Assembly (NCBI GenBank): GCA_033964015.1
Contig: CM066912.1
Coordinates: forward strand, 23,547,073-23,611,072
Origin: Scolanthus callimorphus
Lineage: Eukaryota > Cnidaria > Anthozoa > Actiniaria > Edwardsiidae
Length of the DNA: 64,000 nucleotides
Direction of reading: 5' to 3'
Under the pieces are notes generated by a model, which saw nothing but the letters and a program-made list of their open reading frames with translations, did no database searches and was not told where the DNA came from. Shown here one piece after another: positions 47,200 to 58,799 of the stretch. Position 1 is the first letter of the stretch. Each line of letters opens with the position of its first letter. A program made the position numbers and the translations under genes.

Positions 47200-48340
47200 T
47201 TAATACAATTTTAATCAAAACAATCACCGCAGCTTAATAGTTTATTGGAAAGGCAAAATGAAAAAAGGAAACGTTAATCGCATATTTTCATATTTTCTGA
47301 GATTATTCTTTCTTACTAAGGTCACAAATGCTACAAAATCCAGAGACTAGAAAATATGCAGCAGTACTCAAAATCTCCCACATTGTAACGTGCTTCTCGG
47401 CATCTTGAAATCTCGGCTCGGAGTTGCCTTATATAGAAGGTGAACGACTCAACGAATGTGCAACCGTAATACAGTGGCGAAGCCGAGATAAGCCCCTAAA
47501 ACTTTGCTACACATGCTGTATGAAATATATGACAAAATGTTTACAAAATAAAATAACGTTCACCGTCCCAATAATGTACCTCAACTCCCCCAAAAAGACT
47601 CCCCCCTTTTAAATTGACAAGTTCGCTACGTCACTGCTAATACTAGACCAAGCCTCTCTATAGTCTTTTTTTGTAGCCAAATTGACCGTTGTTTCGCGTT
47701 CCGCACTTACAAAACGTTATTTTATTTTTGCTTTTTTTCTGTTCCGTCATTCACAAACCCATCTATTAAAAGCTGATCAGAGTCTTCCCTACTCATGCAA
47801 ATCCCAAACCCAAAGACGTTTTGAAAATGCTGAGCGCGTCGAACGGACAGCAGTAAGTCTGTGATGTTTCATGATTTCTCATGATTTATGAAAGTATGCT
47901 ATTGTTACGAATGTAATGCCTTTTTGAAAAAATTAAAGCGAAAAAAGATTTAAAGTAACCTACGAAATGTGTCAAACAAGCATGCATCAGGGAAGAAAAT
48001 GTAAAAGTGGAGCTAAGACTTCAACAAAATAAAACTTGCATTCTAAATTGTCTTGTTGTGTAGAACAAAACGGTTGTCACTTCTTTTGTACTGGGCCACA
48101 TATCGCGAACTTTCCCTTTACAAAATTACGAAATCCACTTGAAAACGTTCCTTCCAGACATATAAAAAAACGCGGAAAATTAATTACGGCAAAACTATAG
48201 GCGCTCCAAGCCTAACTGGATAGTGCAGTATGAAGTTTGTACCAGACATTCAAGGTTTTTTAGAGAATCTAACTATTTTCCATCCAACTCTGAAAAAAGC
48301 ATACGCTACCTGTATTCTAATTGGCTGAGCGAATGTGTGA
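47200..48340. other. Decayed unit-4 spacer, no gene recognised
   Basis: Short frames only. The parts at 47890-48090 are a diverged copy of 32450-32660. The part at 48285-48345 resembles 16490-16550 ('gctacctgtattctaattgg'), so intron 3 sequence of the gene family is scattered here. Confidence 0.4.
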
Positions 48341-48345
48341 AGTAC

Positions 48346-48786
48346 GCCTGTTCACATGAAGGTGGGGGACCCCGGCTTGGTGAGAGGTGAGGTTGGACAA
48401 TATGAGCATTCACATGATCCCAGGGGTCAGCTAGCGAAAATCAAATGGCGGCTAAGGACATGAACTAATAATAAAATCATCTCGCTTGTTTTCTAAACTT
48501 CATGTTATATTGTCCTTAATATTGATTCAAAGTAGTCACTGATGATTGAAAACGTACATATTATTACATTTGAAGCAATTTGAGAAACAGACCCTAGCGC
48601 GACCTCGCCCCAGCACCCCGGGGTTGATAGTTCACATGGAGAAAGCCAACACCACCTAGGACGGACAACCCGCGCACTCCAGTGAGACGGGTTGCCCGAC
48701 TACGTGGGGTCCCGTCATGTGAACACAAGCAAGAAAATAGGAGAGTTTACATGGAAAGGCGATCTACCACCTTCATGTGAACAGGC
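48346..48786. mobile_element. Miniature inverted-repeat element (441 bp)
   Basis: The left end GCCTGTTCACATGAAGGTGG is the reverse complement of the right end near 48767-48786. 'Ttcacatg' motifs recur inside. No target duplication can be read with confidence. Confidence 0.7.
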
Positions 48787-48789
48787 CCT

Positions 48790-51300
48790 AAAAATGTAAT
48801 AGGGGAACTCCGCGCCGAATGCGCAGAGTGGAGCCACGTATCATTCAACGTCGCACGAGAAAGCAATCCATCCAAGCCAAAACGGAACGCTCAGTGGTTT
48901 ACGAAAATATCGCAGGCTCTTATTTACGCATGCGCACTTGTGTTAGTGTCGACCCGTGTACACAGCCAATCACAGTCTGTCTTGGATCACCGGGCGCGCG
49001 CTTCGTCCTCCGCATCCAGCACAGCGACGCGGCGTTCGGTTTGGACTCCAAACTACAAAAAAACGTTTGACGACAACTCCAAAATACATTGATAATCACG
49101 GAGATTGATCTGGATTATTTAAAGAGGTAAACAGTTAGAGATGCAACGAGGCAAAAGGGACTGAACTTATGATGAAATGGGAAAATATTTGCGAACTCTC
49201 TGTTGCTGGTGTAGCCCGCGATGGAAGAGAGAATCTATGTATTTCAATTCAATCAATCAATCATTTACAAGCGTAAATTTCCCAGGTTGGGTAACCATAA
49301 ATTCCAGGGTGATAATTTCAAAATTCGACACTGAAATTCCAGGCTGGGTATCCAAAGCTGAGCTCCTCTAAAGTGATACATTTTTATAAGAATAAGCCAT
49401 GCAGTAAGAAGTGGGGTGTGTATGATTGGAGTTTCGCTTTTAGGCATTGCCTAATCTATACTTTTTCATACGGGCTTCATTTTCCAATATGCTCTTACAG
49501 CACTGTGAAAACATGGGAGATGGAGGCTCCTGGGTTATGGGCTCCTGGTCCATTCACGTCCCTAGCAGAGCTTCTCGGTCATTGCTGAATGTCGACGGCT
49601 CTCAAAAGCAGCAAAACCATGCCAACATATTATGTGAAAATGCCAAAAAGTATACGTAAAAAATACACGTAACCAACCAGGCTTGTAACAAGCATGAGGC
49701 AAGCAAACCGCTCGGCAGCAAGGCAGTTAGGGAAGCGGTCAAAACATTTGTACATGAACGGAATTCGATTTTATCACTGGAGGTGGTAGGATCCAGGTTG
49801 TACCTACCCACCTGTGCTTTTATGCCCATTTTCTCCGTGCTCAAGTAAGGGATGTTGGATGTTATTGCATGGATGTGCTGCTCTCGCTATAAAGAAGACG
49901 ATGCTGAGCCAATTATTATTTCATTATATTTGCAGATAAAAATGGCCATTTTTTCATAAAAGAAGGTTGGCTGCGGCATACACCACCCAACCGGGTCGCA
50001 TTCGAGTACAGATTTTTTGACCACTTCCATCCCTTACTGTTCTACAATTCCAACATACTGAAGAAGAGTGTATTTTTGGTAATTAATCGTTCAATGGCTA
50101 ACGGCTCTGCCTCGGTAACTTTTAATGGTCGCGGGCCTGGTACGACAGAGAAATTTCAAAACATAAGTTGCAAAATTAAAAATAAATGAATTTATAATGC
50201 CAGCAAAGTTAATACAACAAAAGTTCACAGCAAGAGGCTTTTTGGCCTTTTTGTCAGCCAGTAGCGAACGTGATGACTCAGAACTTCCTCGTCCCTAGGA
50301 TTCTCTATTTAGTAAGTAGAAAGAGAGAGAAAAATTTCTAGCGAGAGCTTTGGTAGCGAGCGCGCAATGCATCTTGGGAATGGTTCGTTTTCGCAAAGGA
50401 TCATGGAAAGGCTCATTCACCCTTCCCATTATGCCTTTCGTGCTAGCTCGCTCCCAGTCGATCTCGCCTCGAAAATCACTAGAAACGCGCATTGGTACAA
50501 TATACGAGGCAGATGACTGAACAGCTTTTTTTTTATTGCTTAGAAACAGGTTGTGGGCCCGTGCATGCAAATCCGCGCGGGCTGCCTGTGGTGTTCAAAT
50601 CGCGTCTCAGGCCCCTCAGCGGGGTGTGGGGGGGGGGACCAAAATGGCGACCAATAGAAAGATGTTTCTCGAGTGTCTGCAAGTTTTGGTAAATGTTCCT
50701 GCTTTTTTCACTAAGATATGAGGAGCAGTACTTACAGTCCTTCCAAAAAATAAGGTAAGGAGGAATTTCCTAATAAGGAAGTTTACTCAACGTCGGCAAA
50801 ACGACAGTTTTGCCGAAATTTTCTTGAACAGTCGAAGGACGCACGCAAGGGGTTGTGGGAAGGATAACCTTGGTGCGCAATGGACTATAAAGAGCTGCAC
50901 CAGTTTAGTTCTACATGGAGCAAGACAATTTGGTATGCATGTTTTTATTTGCTCACATTTCTGCTTTTTTTTTACATTTCTTTCTTGTTTGACATATTTC
51001 ATAAGTTGCTATGAATCTCCAGTTGCGCATTAACTTAGCAAAAAGGCATATACATTGGTAACAATAGCATGCTTTTCAATGAGAAATCAGAGAAAACTTC
51101 CCATATGTTTACAGATAAAGCCGTTGTTTCGTGCTTGGCGTTTTAATTAAAGTGCATATGATTGTATTGATCAAGCTCCGGCGATTACTTCGATTATATT
51201 TATAAAAACCGACCTCAAATATCAAAAATATCTTGAATCCTTTTCCATGTCCAGTCCCTGCCATTCACTGACTTGTCTCTTGTTTCAACATTCACGTCTC
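48790..51300. other. 2.5-kb spacer between the + and - gene clusters
   Basis: No gene with recognisable domains or convincing splicing was found on either strand. A G/C-richer patch at 48810-49060 has an open frame of 83 codons (48819-49070) that resembles nothing I know. The patch at 50560-50690 is similar to the 'gcgcgggctac' region of 19050-19130. Confidence 0.4.
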
Positions 51301-51302
51301 GC

Positions 51303-54300
51303 TCAGACTCTTTCTGCAACGAAAATTCAAACAAAGTGTCAATGGTAGCTAGCATTTACGCCTTGCGTTTTACTGTTTTTGCAGTTAATTTATATTGTAG
51401 CACTTAAAAAGGAATTGAAAAATATTATAATAATAAAAATAATTGAGTAGCTGATGCCTGTGAAAAATTCACGGAGAGTAAGGGGGAATTTATTTTTGAA
51501 TAAATTGTTATTTTATTTCAAAATAACGCACGTGTTTGAGTCCGTTTGACTGTTCAGCACCGACAAAGCCTCTAAACCCACGTAAGCCTAATACATATAA
51601 AAACCTTTTTACTATGTAATTGTTTGTTCGTATATCATATCTCAGGAGTGTGGAAAAAAGAACAGGTAAAGCAAAATTGTTCTACGAATTTCTTGGTTTA
51701 TAATAATAGAATTTATATTTAGATAATATTATTCATGACTTAGCTCTGCCATCGCTTAAAAAATCGCTTGAATTAGAACTTAGTCCAAGTTGAATCTTTT
51801 CCAACAAAAACATGCACGCTAGGCTCGGTTTCCAGCCGTAGTTTGTGTCGTTTCTAACGAATCCTCCCCCCACGAGCGGCGGGGGGAGGAGCGCGGGCTC
51901 ACCTTCAACCGCCAAGGCTGGAAACCGAGCCTACATGCACGCCCACTGTCGAGATTTCTTCCTTCATCTTCAGGTTTGTGAACTTCATTTTGCGGCATAG
52001 TTTCAGGGCTAAGCGGAGTGCGTGAGGATGCTGATTATACTGATTTTAATTCTTCATATAAACAAGTTCCAAAAAAGCTGTCGTTTGGCCAAAACTATAT
52101 TAATTTGAATACACACCATATAGCGAAGTGGCATAAGATACCCTTCTGATAAGAATTTGGGCGAGAGTAGCAAGAAAAGTGTGAAATGTTGAATGAAAGG
52201 CTTGCAGCCACCTTAATCAAGAGTTCTAACTCGGGTGCGATACCTTAAACCATCGTACTTACTATATGTGCAATGATTTACCCATCGACATGAACGTATG
52301 TATCCCCACCACCACCTCACTGAAAATGGAATAAAAGCGAATAAGAAGTTATGAATTATAGAAATATAGAAATGCGCAAAGAAATATCGCGTTTATCAGT
52401 TAAATTTTCAACATGTTGGCCGTGGATAGAAAATCGTTTTCAATGCCGACTTCGCTATTGTGTTTGTCGACGGCACATAGCAGCAAGGAACCGTAGGCAG
52501 ATTCTGGTTCCATATTCCCGTCGCCATTTTGAAATTCGTTGACAAAGAGGTTGACCATATATGGAAAAACCGGAAGTCCTAAAATCTAGCACATCCGGAT
52601 TTGTCAAATGCTTTTAGAGCCGCCTAGCCTCCTCCGCCGGTGTCCTTTATGCGTGTTTCGGCTCTTTCGCGATTGGCAAGACTTGGGCTTCCTGTGCGTG
52701 CAACCCCGCGCGTTGTACTTCACTTTACTTTGAGATTTTGAGCCGAGAGATGCCTGCCGGGGAGGCTAAGAGCCGCCGACAGTCAGCATGGGACGTTGCA
52801 TGGGACATTGGGCCAATGCTCGAGGCGCTCAACTATTTGCGGGACGCCAACGCGTTACGAGATCCTCGAATATGGTAATTACCTCGTTTGCACTTATGTA
52901 TCCTTTTGCATATTTTGATAAGTTTGCTTCTGCGTCTACGACGCCTTCGTCGTCGCCTTCGCCTGCGTCCTGGGACAGGTTGCGGTAAAGGCCGCGGTTC
53001 CTCTAGTTCTTCGTTATTCGCGGTAGCATCGGATTCCTCGGGCATCCTAGTGAGGTAAACGGCTGGAGTTATGTCTCGGAATTTACCTGAATAAACCCTG
53101 TAAACGTTCTCAGTATAGTCCGGCGGATTTGACCACATTTTGTGAATGAATAGGCTGTTTACATTAGAGGTTGTTTTTAAAGTTAGTGGTGAGTATATGA
53201 TGGTTTGTGCTTTGTGCAATTGTCAGAAAACAAGCGCAACATTTTTCACTTATTGCAGATTTTGAAGTCACTGATGGACCAAAGTCGTAGTTTCTAACAA
53301 AAAAGGAATATCACATTGTTTGTAACAGCAATTAGAAAATAACACCTATGTTGTATTGTGAATGTGCGCATTCTGATTGGTTAAAAAGCGTGTTTGTAAG
53401 AGACCTGAGAAACACGATTGTCACGCAACGCTGTCGCGCGTGTGTATGTTATTTTCTAAAAGCAATAAAAATACTTTCTGCGTGCTCTCTGGTTTCTTAC
53501 AAACACTCGGGGAATGTTGGTCGAACTTATAAAACTTTAAAACTTTTGAAGTTTTAATCAGTTCTCCCAACATCCCCCTCGTGTTTGTAAGAAAGCAGAG
53601 AGCACGCGGAAAGTACTTTTATTGCTTAATTCACCTATCCCGCATTCATTGTTATACCCCTAGTTACTGTTGCTACGTCGGACAAGCCAAATTTTATCTT
53701 TGGCATAGAGCGCGGAAAAGACACCGATTGCAGGGAGGTGTTAGAAGTTGTTGCATGCAATTTGGATTTTATATTTTTGTCTTGAAAAGCTGAATAATTA
53801 TTGAAAAATCTTCGATATTCAAGTTTGTTGCTCGGACATTTTGAATTCCGTAGGGAAAACTTCATATTGTTTGCTATGAGTGGGCGGAGCTATCGTCAAA
53901 ATAGGGATCGGTCTATTGTAGATATGTCAGGTAGTTTGGGAGAAATTATTGTCCGTTTTCACAGGTATAGGTATTTCTCGACGCCGTGGTCACGTGACTA
54001 ACCCTTAAAGTGGTCCCTGTAATAGTTTGTTCTCGGGTTGCAGGGTTCGTGCGCTCAGATAATTGGAAAAAGAATCCAGGAGTTTTCATGAGCTGTTTCG
54101 ATATTTTACCAGGAGTTTTCCAGGATAATTTTCAGCCTTGTCAGTCCATTTTCAATAATGTTTCAAGCTTGAAAACGATTTTTAGAATGCTGATGACATG
54201 ATTGATTTTGTGAATGATGAAATTCGTTTTATTTTTCCAGGAGTTTTCCAGGACTTTGCTCGAAATTTCAGAAGTTTCAAGGATTTTCCAGGAGTGCAAT

Positions 54301-54943
54301 AAAAATAAAGGACGTTCCAGGATTTCGAGGAGCCGTACGATTCCTGGGGTTAGCCCCAAACTAGGGTTAGATGATCAGCAATTTTAGGGTTAGGAATATC
54401 CATAGGGCCTATGGGTTGAGGTTGCCTAGGGTTGGCCTAAAAGCTAGGATTGGAGCCACAATCACATGACCGGTGCTCATTCACCATGCAAATGGAGCTT
54501 GGCTTGTCGTTTATGGGTATGACCACCCTCTCAAATTGGTAGGCATGACAAATTCACCTCGAGCCATAATAATGAGCAAACTAATTCTGAAACTGGGCAA
54601 TATTCACTCTAATTTTAAAGTTAATATTCAATATTACAAATTCTGCTTCAACTCCCGACTCTAAGGGAAACGATAAAATCGACATCGCACAAATCAAAAC
54701 TAGCTGTTATCCTCGGTAGCGGACTATTTTAATTGTCAAGTCTACTCACGTCTTTGGCTCCTCCAATTTAACGGCCTCATTGGGAAGTTGCTCCTGTTCC
54801 TCAGTCTTCCTGGCTTCCGGTGCGCTGGCCACAGACTCTTCTAGTATGACGTCATCCCTGAATACTTCCGGTTCGTCACGTGATTCACACGTGACTGATA
54901 TCACCAGCGCGAAAATTAGAAGACCCCAGAGCAACGCTTTCAT
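51303..54943 (-). CDS. Copy 5 (inverted): secreted acidic/arginine-rich cysteine peptide precursor, diverged
   Basis: Coding parts on the - strand are 54943-54750 (exon from 54959), 53046-52883, 52319-52263 and 51313-51303, with the same phases as the + copies, giving about 141 residues. Exon 2 starts MKALLWGLLIF and keeps the acidic segment with changes (VILEESVASAPEA). Exon 3 has 13 arginines followed directly by SKLIKIC, so the long amphipathic stretch is shorter; C-x5-C is ICKRIHKC. Exon 4 has RWWWGYIR, then the second arm CRWVNHC, giving a 12-residue loop. Exon 5 follows TTCGTTGCAG and reads to a stop after a Lys-Arg-Val end, not VRG. It is the most diverged intact copy and lies tail-to-tail with copies 1-4. 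Function inferred as for the family. Confidence 0.7.
51820..51933. mobile_element. 114-bp miniature element with 9-bp target duplication
   Basis: TAGGCTCGGTTTCCAGCC (51820-51837) is a perfect inverted match to 51916-51933. CATGCACGC stands directly outside both ends (51811-51819 and 51934-51942). A 9-bp target is typical of Mutator-like elements; the interior is too short to code. It sits in the last intron of copy 5. Confidence 0.85.
53461..53626. mobile_element. Fold-back element (about 165 bp) upstream of exon 3 of copy 5
   Basis: The left arm 'agcaataaaaatactttctg' continues into 'cgtgctctctggtttcttac' and is mirrored at 53580-53626. The two arms pair over most of their length around an AT-rich loop near 53530. 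It lies in intron 2 of copy 5. Confidence 0.7.
54040..54345. repeat. CCAGGAGTTTTCCAGG degenerate repeat
   Basis: The phrase 'ccaggagttttc' and shorter 'ttccagga' pieces recur about seven times (54077, 54110, 54237, 54281 and others). It is a low-order repeat with no gene. Confidence 0.5.
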
Positions 54944-56135
54944 GGTGCTAATTCAATGTCTGAAACATGGAAAAGTTCAATAAATAAATTTTGTAATAAA
55001 TGTGTGTTTTCGTAAGACTTTTGTCTTTTTAGGAAATATTTCGTACATGATGTCATCTTACTTACCGTACACTTTCATATTTGGACTAATAGTTTTACCA
55101 TTCTGAGAACAGTTGATGGATCATTAGTTTTTTTGTAACATAGCAAGTGATTTTCATAATGTAATATAAAACCATTGAACATGGCCTGTTTTAATATCTG
55201 AACAAGGTCGGTGAGCTGGTCGAAGCAAGAACCCATAAAAACGCAATAAAAACGACTTTATGCCTTATTGGAAGAAGTATTTTTGGACATTTTCCAAAAC
55301 TCCTTACGAGGAAGCCACTGGACCTTTAAGGCACGCTGGACGCTTACCAGATGTGGACTGCTTTAATTAATAATTAAAATGTTGTGATGGTGTAGCGAAG
55401 TTGGTCTTTTTGAGCATGTAGATCCTACCAGTAAGTCCTGAATTGCTCCCAAAAATTACAATATTTTTTTCCAGAACTCAAGAAAAAGTGAGGAAGAGAA
55501 ACTTCTAGTAATGAAATAGCTGGATCAATTCATATCAATATATACTTTAGCAGGGGGCAACTGGGGAGGAGGGGGGGGGGAGTGCATGAACATTAAAGGG
55601 AAAAATGGACAAAAAATCGTCAGAGCCATCATATGTTTTGAGTAGTCTACAGTAACGCACCTGCAGCCTAGATAAGTAAACACGCAACTGTACATGGCTG
55701 TTTAAAAACTTCAACCACTTCACCTAAAAAATCCAGCAGCGGAATTGCATTTTTTAAGTTCACTTGAAATATTTCCATCGGCAGATACCAAGCCGCCTTT
55801 GACAACGCGCGTTTAAACATTTATTAAAATTACTTCTAAGAATGCAGAGCAAAAGTACAGAGCACTTTTTACGAACTGCTGGCAACATTTGACAGGACAT
55901 TTTATCGGAGGAAGAAAATAGAATCATTTGCCAGCAAAGCAGCAAACGCGGAAAATAAAACATAACGAGCAAGAAATTATACATATATGATTCAAAAAGT
56001 ATTAACTTGCCAGAGGTGTCGATACCTGAAATTTGCCAGCAAATGCAAAATGTTTGCAAAACATTTAAAGGGGCAAGGAACGGGCAAGGGGACAGATATT
56101 GGAAGAGATCAAAATCTTGCGCCCTAAATGCATAC

Positions 56136-56242
56136 CTCACCGAAGACACCGAGTTGAATGACTTCACTGGAAAACTCGACGTTTTGTAGCTCTAGCGCTC
56201 TGTGAGAGACTGAAGAAAATGATGCGCACTCTCTGTATTTAT
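56136..56242 (-). promoter_or_regulatory. Copy 5 promoter and non-coding exon 1 (- strand)
   Basis: On the - strand, CATAAATAC (56242-56234) is followed by TCAGTCTC (56213-56206), and the first exon ends at GTGAG|GTATGC (56136). It is the same layout as on the + strand, with a less perfect donor. Intron 1 then runs to 54960, where TTTCAG precedes exon 2. Confidence 0.6.
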
Positions 56243-56565
56243 GCCATCACGGAAAGAAACCTATAAATACTCCATTATTTGGCTTCAGGGGGAACTGCGC
56301 ATAAGTGGATATTGGACATCCAAATAGAGACAACCCCTATTCCAGCTCAGTGCCGGGCGTTTTATAAACAAGTGAAAAAGCCCGCCACATTGATAAAATC
56401 ATCATATAGTGTCAACAGAATAAAAACCGGTTGACTTTTGATTACAGCTCACTTATTTGTTTCGCGTTGCAAGAGAAGCACTCGCACGCTTGTCTGACAA
56501 GCAAAAAATTCAAAACGCAATCCAATTCCATCCTCTTGACAATAGATAAAAACACCATAGAATTG

Positions 56566-56704
56566 TGCGCTGGCCACAGACTCTTCTGGGATGACGTCGT
56601 CCCTGAATACTTCCGGTTCGTCACGTGATTCACACGTGACTGATATCACCAGCGCGAAAATTAGAAGACCCTAGAGCAGTGCTTTCAAGATGCTAATCCA
56701 AGGT
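56566..56704 (-). pseudogene. Copy 6: broken 5' half of exon 2
   Basis: Acceptor and leader match copy 5, but the start codon is TTG instead of ATG, and the tryptophan codon of the signal peptide has become a TAG stop (56669-56671 on the - strand). At 56566 the sequence ends at the tandem-duplication junction, so exons 3-5 are absent. The VTCESRDEPEVFRDDV stretch is still readable in frame. This is a dead remnant. Confidence 0.85.
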
Positions 56705-57984
56705 CTGAAACATGAAAAAGTTCAATAAATAAATTTTGTAATAAATGTGTGTTTTCGTGAGACTTTTCTCTATTTAGGAAATATTTCGTACACGATGTCT
56801 TCTATCTTACACGTCTTGATATTCCGACAATTTGGACTAATAATTTTACCATTCTGAGAACAGTTGATGAATCATTATTTTTTGTAATGATAGCAGGTGA
56901 TTTTCATAATGTAAAACCATTGAACATGGCCTGTTTTAATATCTGAACAAGGTCGGTGAGCTGGTCGAAGCACGAACCCATATAAAACGCAATAAAAACG
57001 ACTTTATGCCTTATTGGAAGAAGTATTTTTGGACATTTTCCAAAACTCCTTACGAGGAAGCCACTGGACCTTTAAGGCCCGCTGGACGCTTGGCTTACCG
57101 GATGTGGAATACTTTAATTAATAATTAAAATATTGTGATGTGGTAGCGACGTCGGTCTTTTTGAGCAGTCCTGAATTGCTCCCAAAAATTACTAGTCTTT
57201 TTAGAACTCAAGAAAAAGTGAGAAAGAGAAACTTCCAGTAATGCAATAGCTAGATCAATTCATATCAATATATACCTAGCAGCAGGGGGCAACTGGGAAG
57301 GGGGGGGAGGGGATATAGTGAACATTAAAGGGAAAAATGGACAAAAAATATTCAGAGCCATCATATGTTTTCAGTAGTATACAGTAACGCACCAGCCTAT
57401 ATAAGTAACCACTTCACCTAAAAAAATCCAGCAGCGGAATCGCACTTTGCAAGTTCAACTGAAATATTTCCATCGGAAGATACCAAGCCGCCTTTGACAA
57501 CGCGCGTTTAAACATTTATTAAAATTACTAATAGTCATGCAGAGCAAAAATACAGAGCACTTTTTACGAACTGCTGGCAACATTTGACAGGACATTTTAT
57601 CGGAGGAAGAAAATTGAAGCATTTGCCAGCAAAGCAGCAAACGCGGAAAATAAAACATAACGAGCAAGAAATTATACATATATGATTCAAAAAGTATTAA
57701 CTTGCCAGAGGTGTCGATACCTGAAATTTGCCAGCAAATACAATATTTTTGCAAAACATTTTTCCATCAAGAGGTGTTGTCATTTTTTGGTAAGCTAGCA
57801 AGCCGCGTATAAGAGGGCTAAAAGGGGCAAAGAACGGATTTTCTGTGGAAACAAGTCCATGGTTTGTCCGTGGTTCTCAATGTGAGGGAAAGAGGTGTTG
57901 TGGTGTGGCGGTTTGAAGTAATGCACTGTTCAGTGCCAGCTGGATGTTGGAAAAGATCAAAATCTTACGCCCTGAAATACATAC

Positions 57985-58092
57985 CTCACCGAGTAGAATA
58001 ACTTTCACCTGGAAGACTCTCGATCGACGTCTTGTAGCTCAAGCGCTTTGCTAGAGATCTGAAGAAAATGATGCGCAAGCTCTGTATTTATG
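57985..58092 (-). promoter_or_regulatory. Orphan copy 6 promoter and non-coding exon 1 (- strand)
   Basis: CATAAATAC (58092-58084) and an initiator-like TCAGATC (about 58061) match copy 5, with a GTGAG|GTATG donor at 57985. It now faces the dead exon 2 fragment, and further on the copy 5 promoter. It could in principle give a longer transcript into copy 5; there is no direct evidence. Confidence 0.5.
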
Positions 58093-58551
58093 CCATCACG
58101 GGAAAAATCTATAAATATTTCGATAATTAAGGTTCAGGGAGTAACTGCGCATAGTGGATATTGGGCATCCAAATAGAGACAACTGCAGCTCAATCACCGG
58201 GCGTTTTATAAAACAAATGAAAAAGTCCACCACATTGATAAAATCATCATATATTGTAAACAGAATAGAAACTGGTTGACTTTTGATTACAGCTCACTTA
58301 TTTGTTTCGCCAGTTGCAAACGAAGCACTCGCAAGCCTATCTGACAAGCAAATAATTCAAAACGCAATCCAATTCCATCCTCTTGACAATAGATAAAAAC
58401 ACTATAGAATCGTATTGATTTAACAGTTACAAACCTGGACTGTTGTTTTGGTTACTCCGGTGAACTTAAATGTATTTTTGGTGATTAGAATTAGACTTAT
58501 TTTTTGACAGGAGCGCCGAGTGCCCCTTTAACAACTGCAAGTCGTTAAGGC

Positions 58552-58735
58552 CCGTTCAGACGGCGGATCTTAGCTGCGATTTGAGGTGCGATTTTTGCGG
58601 CGATCGTCGACGTCATCGCGCGGTGTGAACGGCCGGCGATTTGATTCTGCGATATTTGTCAGTTTGTTGGCGATCTCAAGAAATCGCAGTGGAATTTCAA
58701 CATGTTTAAAACGCCTGCGACGTCGCGGCGACGCC
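58552..58735. mobile_element. GTTCAGACGG-type repeat fragment
   Basis: It begins 'aaggcccgttcagacgg' and carries 'gcggcgatcgtcg', 'gtgtgaacggccgg' and 'aaaacgcctgcgacgtcgcgg'. The second part recurs at 60035-60165 in the middle of the large inverted repeat. Only one terminal end is recognisable. Confidence 0.5.
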
Positions 58736-58799
58736 CCTCCCCCCACCCATATCTATTAGACGCCTATTCACTATTGTAATGTACACAAAATAGTACAAA

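Larger units (their letters stand above)
40225..48100. repeat. Segmental duplication unit 4 (partial)
   Basis: It matches unit 3 closely from 40225 to about 46200. It then becomes patchy, with matches at 46980-47200 and 47890-48090 to 31740-32050 and 32450-32660, separated by a new miniature element and unrelated sequence. It carries gene copy 4. The exon 5 splice site at 47071-47073 survives in the patchy part. Confidence 0.65.
54821..58410. repeat. 1.8-kb tandem duplication with breakpoint inside exon 2 of copy 5
   Basis: Segment A (54821-56565) and segment B (56566-58410) are direct copies. Both start at TGCGCTGGCCACAGACTCTT, in the middle of exon 2, and end after 'gacaatagataaaaacac' near 56560 and 58410. 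Each carries the 5' half of exon 2, intron 1 and a promoter. Segment A still connects to the full gene; segment B became the copy 6 fragment. G-rich runs at 55566-55580 and 57299-57311 are shared. Confidence 0.85.

Noticed and set aside
48819..49070. 83-codon frame in a G/C-richer patch
   Set aside because: No recognisable domain, no splice support and no second copy; reported only as part of the spacer.
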